A stretch of 64,000 bases of DNA from Porphyra umbilicalis. Its lineage: Eukaryota; Rhodophyta; Bangiophyceae; Bangiales; Bangiaceae. The position numbers were made by a program, and so were the translations under genes. The stretch's first letter is position 1; every line of letters begins with the position of its first letter. Location: the NCBI GenBank assembly GCA_002049455.2, contig KV919018.1, positions 51,321-115,320 of the forward strand, read 5' to 3'. The notes beneath the pieces are model-generated. The model worked only from the letters and a program-made list of their open reading frames with translations, had not been told where the DNA came from and did no database searches. Shown in pieces: positions 22,193 to 29,480 of the stretch.

Positions 22193-22784
22193 AACTGGGC
22201 GGGCGGGACGCAGGATGTCGGTCGCCTGTTTTTCCCTTCACTATTTTTTCCCTTTTTTGCGGCGCCATTTTTTTTTGAGCAGGGGGTCTCTGTGCCGTCC
22301 GCAGGCCAACTGAACAAAGGGCGTTGGGGCGAGGGGGCGCGGCTACCGCGCCGGCCAGGCGCCCTCGCTCGCACGAGCACCTCGCGACGAGGAGCGGCGG
22401 GCCGCCGCGCTTCCGGTCGCCTTCCGTTCGCGGCTGCGGGCCACCCACGGATCACGGCCCGTCACAGAAATTGAGCTGCCCTGACACCCGTCGCCCGTCC
22501 AGTCTCTGGCGTCCTCGGCCTGCACCAATGGGAAGACCCTGTTCCCCGCCTCGTGGTCCGTTGCGACAGCACCGCCGCCTCGGTGCGGGCCCTGCCACGT
22601 GTGCAACGTTGTCGGCCGCTGCGTGGCAGCCCCCTGTCTCGGCTGCGGGCCGCGGCTCACCCCGAGGGGGCCCCGCGCGAGGGTCCACCACAGCGCATGC
22701 TGTGGCAGTGCTAACCCTGCCGCGGCCATGGTGTGTTGCTTGCTCCTGCGAGGATGACTGCCCGTCGGCATCATGCGGACGGGC
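22193..22784. other. Intergenic, 3' flank of the second SANT gene
   Basis: The T-rich blocks at about 22231-22277 directly follow the stop and probably belong to the 3' UTR. The remainder up to the hairpin contains no recognised feature. Confidence 0.45.
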
Positions 22785-22930
22785 AGCGTCGGGAGGTTGG
22801 GCGCACAAGAGCAATCCTTGTGACGTGGCGGCTAACACAATGTTCATGATGTTAACATGATGTTCATGATGTTCATGTTGGTGGCTACGTCACAGGAATT
22901 GCTCTTGTTCTCCCAACCTCCCAGCGCCGC
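22785..22930. repeat. Long imperfect inverted repeat with ATGTTCATG loop
   Basis: The arms at about 22785-22836 and 22877-22928 are imperfect reverse complements of some 45-50 bp (GGGAGGTTGGG ... ACAAGAGCAAT ... TGTGACGT against ACGTCACA ... ATTGCTCTTGT ... CCCAACCTCCC). The spacer is made of ATGTTCATG-type repeats around a GTTAAC palindrome. The whole could fold as one hairpin. It may be a foldback-type MITE or a small structured RNA locus. Confidence 0.7.
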
Positions 22931-24004
22931 TCTTGAGAACCGCCAAGGCCGCCCGGGGCCACCCCACAAAGCGACAAGGACACTATTGCCTTGGACGTTA
23001 CTCGGTGATAGCTTTAGTCATTGGGCAATAGGTTCCAGCTATGGGCCACGGCCCGTACGGCGATCGTGTGGTCTGTGGATTGCATGGGCTGTGCTCGACG
23101 CCGCGGCGCGGCGCGTGTAGGCGCGACGACCTCGAACGGCCTTTGCGATGCGTTTTCTGCTTTTCAAGGCGGTATCGGTCGGTGGGCTTTGGATCCCCAG
23201 GTTCGGCCTTCTCAAAAGCTGTGCGGGAGCGGTGGGCACGTGACTTGCCTTGTTGGTTTCCTTGGCTGTCCAGGGTCGGATACAAGCAGTAGCCCGGCGT
23301 AGGACAGGAGCTTTCCACCGACAGCGCACAACACATCGAACGTATCAAGAGAAGTCACAGAAAGATATTCAACTGCTCGTGTGAGTGCGCCAGTAGATTT
23401 CCTCTTCAGTGGGGGAGCTAGTGGGCCATGGTCGGCTTGGGGGGTGCCACGCGGTTGACCTCCCGCTATCGCTCATGTTGCGGGGCACTCTGCGTGCGCG
23501 GGGTGCGGTCCTCGCGGCAGATCCTGGACCTTTCCCTTCTCAGCTATTGTTCTCGAAACAGGATGCCAATGCATAATGAAGGTAGGTCAGTACTCACAGG
23601 GTGCCACAGGCGGGGCGTGGACTGGTCATGAGTATGAGTGGAATATGACACCAGGCCTCACAAAGACGATGAACACTACATTGCATGGCGGGGGCCGGTC
23701 CGACGGATGCGTTGAGCTGCCAAGAAGCCCACACTGACGAATTGGGCCTTCTTGCTGCTCGTACTAGCAAGCTCGTCGGGTGGAAAGCACTCTTGGGCAA
23801 GGAGCGCGTACCAGTGCTACGGCTTCACTGTTCTATCGCTGCGCCAAGGCACTTGCAACACGGACGACGCTGGGGTCAACAGTTGCTCCATCGAATCGAG
23901 TGTCCTGGGCTTGGCACACATGCGCTGGGCCATCTAAGAAGTACTGTATGAATCTCCGAGGAGCCGCCAGAACCTCTGACCGTTTCTGTCTCTAGATAGA
24001 CACT
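22931..24004. other. Intergenic, nothing recognised
   Basis: GC falls towards the transposon-rich block. Short open frames exist on both strands but show no homology signal. The final bases (about 23993-24003) contain TAGATAGACAC, resembling the outer terminus of the chained elements that follow, so a further degraded unit may end here. Confidence 0.4.
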
Positions 24005-24255
24005 TGTCTATTCCCCTGATCTTGAGAATCAATTGATCCTACTTACGCGAAAAAAAGGAATATTTCTTCCTTGCCGTGCACGTTTTTGTGCCCTCAGGTG
24101 CCCTTGAACAGTCCGACGGGTAAGACGGGCACGCTGCGTTCGCCTGTATCGAAAAAAAAACAGAACGGACGTCAGGAAGGTTCTTTTTTGAGGTGCCTCA
24201 TATGACGATCAATTGATCCTCAGAGGATCAAATGATCCCCTCAGGGGAATAGACA
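24005..24255. mobile_element. Chained element 1: 251-bp MITE, termini TGTCTATTCCCCTGA
   Basis: The 15 bases at 24005-24019 are the perfect reverse complement of 24241-24255. Just inside both ends are near-palindromes of the form GATCAATTGATC and GATCAAATGATC. No ORF. The next unit begins only three bases after its right end. Confidence 0.75.
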
Positions 24256-24258
24256 GTA

Positions 24259-24555
24259 GTGTCTATTCTACCGCAATCGGGCATCAAATGATGCCCGGTT
24301 GGGCATCAAATGATGCACCCTCTCAAAGGGCCAGACAACGACGGTTCAACCCCCCCTGTTGAGGCATCTGGAGCACCTCCCGTTTGTACCATAGCATATT
24401 GGCTGGGATCTCCCCCAAAATTAACAAGACCTCGCTGAGTCTGTTTCTGCTGTCAAAAAGAGCGTCAGAGGTCGGGAAGTACGAAAACAAACGCACCGAA
24501 AATGGGCATCATTTGATGCGATTCGCATCAAATGATGCTGCGGTAGAATAGACAC
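24259..24555. mobile_element. Chained element 2: 297-bp MITE, termini GTGTCTATTCTACCGC
   Basis: The termini at 24259-24274 and 24540-24555 are perfect 16-bp inverted repeats, flanked on both sides by TA (24257-24258 and 24556-24557). Several copies of GCATCAAATGATGC or its variants lie just inside both ends. The body is homologous, in inverted orientation, to the units at 25637-25918 and 26271-26555. Non-coding. Confidence 0.85.
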
Positions 24556-24557
24556 TA

Positions 24558-24967
24558 GTGTCCATTCTACTGCTCCCGCGGCTCAAATGAGGCTCAGATG
24601 AGGCTCAAATGAGGCTCAAATGAGGCTCAGATGAGGCTCAAATGAGGCTCAGATGAGGCTCAAATGAAGCTCAGATGAGGCTCAAATGAGGCTCAGATGA
24701 GGCTCAAATGAGGCTCAGATGAGGCTCAAATGAGGCTCCCTCTCATATGGCCTGGAAACGCGCCCTTTTTGGGGTGTCTGAGGCACCCCCTCCGAGTTTT
24801 CATCGTACACTGCCGCCGAGCTGGCCCATAGGTGAGTGGACTGCGCCGATTCCAGACCTATTCTCAGAAAGAGCAGCCGAGGCCAGGAACATGGTCACAC
24901 AGAGGCATCAAAAACATCCTCAAATGAGGGAAATCGGCTCAAATGAGGCGGCCAGTAGAATAGACAC
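24558..24967. mobile_element. Chained element 3: 410-bp MITE carrying a minisatellite
   Basis: The left end GTGTCCATTCTACTG (24558-24572) and right end CAGTAGAATAGACAC (24953-24967) are inverted repeats with one mismatch. TA dinucleotides at 24556-24557 and 24968-24969 flank it, each shared with the neighbouring unit. Fourteen 11-bp repeats lie inside the left end, and two further CTCAAATGAG copies lie near the right end (24919-24928 and 24938-24947). Confidence 0.75.
24581..24734. repeat. Minisatellite, 14 units of GCTCARATGAG
   Basis: Fourteen contiguous 11-bp units alternate mostly between GCTCAAATGAG and GCTCAGATGAG, with one unit reading AAGCTC instead of AGGCTC at its start. The CTCAAATGAG core is close to palindromic and resembles the subterminal palindromes of the neighbouring elements. 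It lies entirely inside chained element 3. There are no unique spacers, so this is not a CRISPR array. Confidence 0.9.
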
Positions 24968-24969
24968 TA

Positions 24970-25634
24970 AAGGTCGATTCCACGCATTAAGGCGCATGAG
25001 CGCGACTCATATTGGCGCGCACAGAACTCGGCAATGAAACGAGCCTTGGCGCTCCACATGGACGCATCCTGGAGCCTCCTTCATCAGCTTTTTTATGACA
25101 CACTTTCAGGCGGCTACGACCATAGGCTTGAGAGATAGACGTTTTTCCTTGCATCCCATCGTTGTCTTGAACGCCTTTTTCTGGAATAAATGGCCTTCTG
25201 ATGACGCTGCCGGCGGTAACTCGACGTGGCTAGGCAACAAAATGCGTGTCATCGGTGCTGCGGGGAAGTCTGGACGACATTTGTGGCCGTTGGTCAACAT
25301 GGGCGGTGGTGGTGGGGGGCAGGTGATGCTCGTAGCAGGTCGAGAGAATGTGCATTTCCATGGGATACCAGATCGGATCGATCCGTGTCTTGCATCAGAA
25401 GTTGGTCAGAGCCAGTTCCGGATCGGCAGAGACGAAGAAAACGGCGCGATTCTGGAGGGACAGAGAAACACCGAGGTGTATCTCAGCGCTACAAGATCCT
25501 TTGAGTGCCTATTTTTTTTCCCTTGAGTACCCATGCCACGGAGTCCAGTTCTGTTTAGTTCTCGTGGTTAAAAAAAGTCTAGAACAGCAGGGAAAACCCT
25601 TTCCTCATGCGCCTAAATGCATGGAATAGACCTT
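24970..25634. mobile_element. Chained element 4: 665-bp unit with 31-bp termini
   Basis: The left end 24970-25000 and right end 25604-25634 are inverted repeats with 28 of 31 positions matching; they start AAGGTCKATTCCAYGCATT. TA flanks both sides (24968-24969 and 25635-25636). Short open frames inside show no recognisable motif. The GGTCTATTCC core relates it to the neighbouring GTGTCTATTC termini. Confidence 0.75.
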
Positions 25635-25636
25635 TA

Positions 25637-25918
25637 GTGTCTATTCTACCGAGTGCATCATTTGACGCCCTGGGCACTTTTTTGGCACCATATTTTTCGT
25701 GCTTCGCGGCCTCGCACGCTCCTTTTGACAACAGAAACGGACCCAGAGATGTCTTGTTACTGTTTGGGGAACTCGGAGCCATTGTGCTACAAAACGGAGG
25801 GTGCTCCAGACGCCAGAAAAAGGGGGGTCGAACCGTCGTTGTCTGGCCCTGTGAGAGGGTACATCATTTGATGCACCACCGGGCATCATTTGATGCCATT
25901 TTGCGGTAGAATAGACAC
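25637..25918. mobile_element. Chained element 5: 282-bp copy of the element-2 family
   Basis: Its termini are GTGTCTATTCTACCG (from 25637) and CGGTAGAATAGACAC (25904-25918). A TA is present on the left; on the right it has become TG. The body is homologous to element 2 in the opposite orientation (shared GACAACAGAAACGGA, GGTGCTCCAGA and GTCTGGCCCTGTGAGAG). GCATCATTTGATGC palindromes lie near the right end. Confidence 0.8.
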
Positions 25919-26268
25919 TGGAGAGTTTTGGCAAGTAACTCGACGGTCTCTTTAACGGTCTTTCGACTGTACATCGTGCCACGTTGCGGAGATACCGTCG
26001 AGATACAGGAATTCCCGACCGACCCCGACGGTATTCTCGGGATACAGTACACCGTCGAGCCCGAGTCGAGCGGACTGTACATCGGCGGTGCATTCCGACC
26101 ACGTGTCGAGCCTGCGGGGCTCCCCTGGAGCGTGGTACGGCCGGAACACGTACTGGTACAACCCGATTCGGTACATTGGGGGCCGCCTGGCAGCCTCCGG
26201 CACAGCAATACAGGTGATCACATCCAGGCGGTAACTTTGAAGCCAAGAACAGGTGCTGCGTTCACGCC
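25919..26268. other. 350-bp unit between chained elements, origin unclear
   Basis: This unit lies exactly between the right end of element 5 and the TA that starts element 6, so it behaves like another link. I found no clear terminal inverted repeat. It contains repeated short motifs (CGACTGTACATCG, ACCGTCGAG, GTCGAGATACAG). GTCGAGATACAG and CGACTGTA also occur near 35804-35830, beside the pogo-type transposase, so this could be a non-autonomous relative of that transposon. Confidence 0.4.
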
Positions 26269-26270
26269 TA

Positions 26271-28220
26271 GTGTCTATTCTACCGCAGCATCATTTAATG
26301 GGAATCGCATCAAGTGATGCCCATTTTCGGAGCGTTTGTTTTGGCACTTCGCGACCTCTGACGCTCTTTTTGACAACAGAAACGGACTCAGCGATGTCTT
26401 GTCACTCTTGGGGAGCTCCCAGCCAATATGCTATGGATACACACGGGGGGTGCTCCAGATGCCTCAACGGGGGGGGTCGAAGCGTTGTTCTCTGGCCCTG
26501 TCAGAGCGTGCATCATTTGATGCCCAACCGGGCATCATTTGATGCGCGATTGCGGAGCTCGGGCGCTCGCTGGGCTCTTCGAAGAAGCGCCCGAGGTCGT
26601 CATCACCCCGGCGCAGTTCAACGATGAACTGCCGCAGAGAGGCGAGCACGGCGGGCACGGCCAAGCCCACCGACGTCGCGCACTCCATCAGCTCGTCGCA
26701 CACTTGCTTGCACGTTAGCTCCCCACACGTAACAGATGCCCCGGTGTACACCCGCCCCTCCCCAATGAACTTGGACATGGCAAGCTTCACCAATCCAAGC
26801 TCCTTGCCGTCAGGCAAAGACACATAACGTTGCGCCGCCTTCTTCAGCTCCTTGCCCTTGACCCCGAAGTACGGGTTACTGATGCCGAGCACCTCCTCCG
26901 ACGCTCGCGACCCACCAGCTCCGAGCCCGGCCTCGCGGTTGCAACGCCGTCGAGCCGCGCGCGCATCCGAGGAATACTTCGGCGCATTTTTCAGCGCCTC
27001 GCGGATCGATGCGATCACGTCCGCTTTCGATCCGTCAATGTTTACCGCTCCCAGCGCCCCTGGAATTGGTTGCGCCGTCCCTCCAGACCGCTGGGTGCCC
27101 ACATCTGACACAAACGCCCCCAGCATGCGGCCAGCCTCTCTGGAAGCCACGGCGTCCTGGGCCACCGCAGCTACGGCTGCCGCCGTTCGGACGGCAGGAG
27201 CCGCGGCGGCACCGCCCAAGCCGGTCAAATCGATGATCTCCGATTGCGCCACGTGCGCGCGAGACCGCTCACCGTCCGATGGCCGCGTCCCCGCCAGTGC
27301 GCGCTTCTGGCCACGAGTGGCCTCCTTCTGGGCGCGCACCGTCGGCCGAATTTGCAGAAGCGCAGGTTGTAGGCGAGCTTGCATTTGCTCCATGCCGTGT
27401 TTAGCACACGACCATCGAGGCCCTGCCCTGCCAACGATCAGCGCCTCCAGGTTGTCGGGCTGGTGTCCAACGACATTGCAAACGGCGCAAGACGCCGAGC
27501 ATGGCCCGCACGAGGGATCACTGCACCGACAGCGCACGTTCCCCTCAACGTTTAGCGGGCAGTGCGTGACCCTGTGGCCCGGTACGCGGCAAGCGCCGCA
27601 CTTTCGGGCACCTGTTTCGTGCCATGAACCAGCAAGTGCGTATAGACAGGCATAAAAATCACACAGCAGGATGTCTAACAATCTCCGAAAAGGGGTATGC
27701 ACCAGCTCCGCACCCGTCAGTGCTCGCTCTTGAATGATGCATGACCAGCAGGAACAAAAGGCGGATGGCACCAAGCGCAATACACACCGGGACAAACGCC
27801 CACATTGAATGGCAACTTGAGCGTACCATTATGACTCGGCCCACCACCAACAGAGGGGGCAGCAGCGGAACTCCCAGACTTGACCACTTCTGGCAGCTCG
27901 CAGACAGGTCGCAGAGAAGGTAGTGGGCGTGCTGGAGCCACGAATGATGGATGGTGTCGCGTCGCCGACCATGAGACAGGGTGGGCTGTCAGACAATGCA
28001 GGTCTCGTGGCGGACCCGTGTCAACGTCGTCGTCGCTGATGAGAGCCACGCCCTGTCCCCCATTGTCAAATTCTGCCAAATTCGGCGCACAAGAAAATCG
28101 AAGCGATCAGATGTATTTGCGTGAAAGATACAAAAATTATATATGAAAACGAAAGTACCCCTTGCGTTTGTGTTCCGTTCGGATCGGCCAAAATTGAGCA
28201 GGCTGCAATAGAATAGACAC
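26271..28220. mobile_element. Chained element 6: 1.95-kb unit containing a zinc-knuckle ORF
   Basis: The left terminus GTGTCTATTCTACCGC (26271-26286) and right terminus GCAATAGAATAGACAC (28205-28220) are inverted repeats with 14 of 16 matches. TA flanks both ends (26269-26270 and 28221-28222). The first 285 bp (26271-26555) are a near-complete copy of the element-2/5 MITE, which stops at GCGG just before its right terminus. The rest holds a minus-strand ORF. Either this is an autonomous-size element sharing its left end with the MITEs, or a 1.65-kb sequence was inserted within the right terminus of a MITE. Confidence 0.6.
26464..27795 (-). CDS. Zinc-knuckle protein with SUMO-interaction-like motif, transposon-borne
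   Basis: An uninterrupted 443-codon frame of unknown family. It contains a textbook CCHC knuckle (CGACRVPGHRVTHC; C-x2-C-x4-H-x4-C) at about residues 87-100, then a Cys cluster and a second knuckle-like CAVCNVVGH. The motif SEIIDLTG at about 184-191 matches a SUMO-interaction consensus. A conserved-looking C-terminal block follows (GISNPYFGVKGKELKKAAQRY, KLAMSKFIGEGRVYTG). The first codon of this frame is TTG and the first in-frame ATG is only at about residue 132, after the knuckles, so a 5' exon is likely; an open frame at 27717-28079 on the same strand is a candidate. The last 30 or so codons run into the flanking MITE, so the original C terminus was probably replaced when that MITE landed. 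It may be a transposon accessory or regulatory protein; no catalytic motif was seen. Confidence 0.5.
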   Translation of the reverse strand: MSRCVLRLVPSAFCSCWSCIIQERALTGAELVHTPFRRLLDILLCDFYACLYALAGSWHETGARKCGACRVPGHRVTHCPLNVEGNVRCRCSDPSCGPCSASCAVCNVVGHQPDNLEALIVGRAGPRWSCAKHGMEQMQARLQPALLQIRPTVRAQKEATRGQKRALAGTRPSDGERSRAHVAQSEIIDLTGLGGAAAAPAVRTAAAVAAVAQDAVASREAGRMLGAFVSDVGTQRSGGTAQPIPGALGAVNIDGSKADVIASIREALKNAPKYSSDARAARRRCNREAGLGAGGSRASEEVLGISNPYFGVKGKELKKAAQRYVSLPDGKELGLVKLAMSKFIGEGRVYTGASVTCGELTCKQVCDELMECATSVGLAVPAVLASLRQFIVELRRGDDDLGRFFEEPSERPSSAIAHQMMPGWASNDARSDRAREQRFDPPR

Positions 28221-28706
28221 TAGTTAAGGCCGTACATCTGGCTTGAAAGTATTTTGCTAAATTGGCGCCACGTAAGTCATAATCTTACAGCACGAGGCGT
28301 AATTTGACCACCCATGACGCCGCTGTCGCCGCCGCCCGTGTCGCACGAACCGTCGCCGTCACCATCGCCAACAACAAGCACCCCACACTCCCCTCGCCCC
28401 GCTGGGATCCCTCGTTACCAACCGTGTTTTCGGCGTGCTGCTGGTCGTCCTGTCACTCTTTGGAGGCGCTCTGTCCAAGCATCGACATCAATGCACGGCG
28501 ACAACGAGAACGTGTGTCTAAGGTACGTACCCGGCCGCCTTTGCCAATCCCGATGAAGCAGCGTGAAGCAGTCAGCGGAATGAGCATTTGAAGGCATGAC
28601 TGGAATGTGCGTCGGATGGGCATCTTGTGAGCCTGGGATAGCATGTGGGCGTGCTCCCATTCTGCTCCTGCTGGGGTGGACAGTGCCTCGAACGTTGGCA
28701 CGGCTT

Positions 28707-29480
28707 CTATACATCATTCTTCTTCTTTCTATACTTCCTGCATGGTTTTCTTGATTGCAGTGTGTTGCTTGACGTAGCAGATAAAGTAAAGGGCGTCACC
28801 CACCCCGTCACCGGGCGACCGATGCCTTTTATTTGTGGACTTTGCTCTCGGGCCTTCCTCCCGCCCGGAGCGGCCGCATACGAGTACTTGTCCACGGTCT
28901 CCCACCTACCTGCTGATTTAGCAGCACACTCTGAGGCGGCGATGCTGCGGAGGAGCCGTAACACACGGCGCTCGCGTGTGCTTGCTTCTGGAGTAGTCAT
29001 TGGGGTATGCAACGCATGCGCCATCTCCTGCCGCTCTCCCCGTGCAAGGACGTCCAAGCGATTGGAGGCGTGCACAAGCCAGCGGCATGCCACCGCTAGC
29101 ACATCCCCTGCCAAGTACACGCCTGGTCCGGGAATAATGCCCAACCTCTGGCCATCTGCCCAGGCGGACCAGGAGCGCGCTTCCTCTCCAGTGGGCCGTA
29201 CTAAGGTGTGTGCTGGGTATAGGACACGTGCTGAGAGTGCCGCTAAACGTGCCCAAATTGAGGGCCACGCCCAGACACCTCCTGCATCAAGCACCGTGCC
29301 TGTGGAGGAATGTGGTGCGGCGGATGGTCCGCGTGCCATGGTCCTCGGCACCCCCTTGGGATTACATGCGCTGTCATAGGCGGCAGCCACCGCCTTGCAC
29401 CTGCCGGTAACCCCCCCGTTCGGGATGGCCCGCCTCTCCTGCCTGCGGCAGAGGACCCCGCGGGTGGGTCCCAGCAGCAT
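28707..29480 (-). CDS. Uncertain ORF, possibly part of a decayed element
   Basis: This 257-codon frame faces a 244-codon frame on the opposite strand (28645-29379). The minus-strand product looks slightly more protein-like (GPGVYLAGDVLAVACRWLVH) but matches no family I know. It lies between the transposon chain and the transposase-like remnant and may be a piece of either. It could be spurious. Confidence 0.2.
   Translation of the reverse strand: MLLGPTRGVLCRRQERRAIPNGGVTGRCKAVAAAYDSACNPKGVPRTMARGPSAAPHSSTGTVLDAGGVWAWPSIWARLAALSARVLYPAHTLVRPTGEEARSWSAWADGQRLGIIPGPGVYLAGDVLAVACRWLVHASNRLDVLARGERQEMAHALHTPMTTPEASTRERRVLRLLRSIAASECAAKSAGRWETVDKYSYAAAPGGRKAREQSPQIKGIGRPVTGWVTPFTLSATSSNTLQSRKPCRKYRKKKNDV

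Noticed and set aside
24581-24734. CRISPR-like regular repeats
   Set aside because: The 11-bp units are directly adjacent without unique spacers and lie inside a MITE in a eukaryotic genome.
25095-25526. A 143-codon frame inside the 665-bp chained element
   Set aside because: No motif and no sign of coding bias; the element looks non-autonomous.
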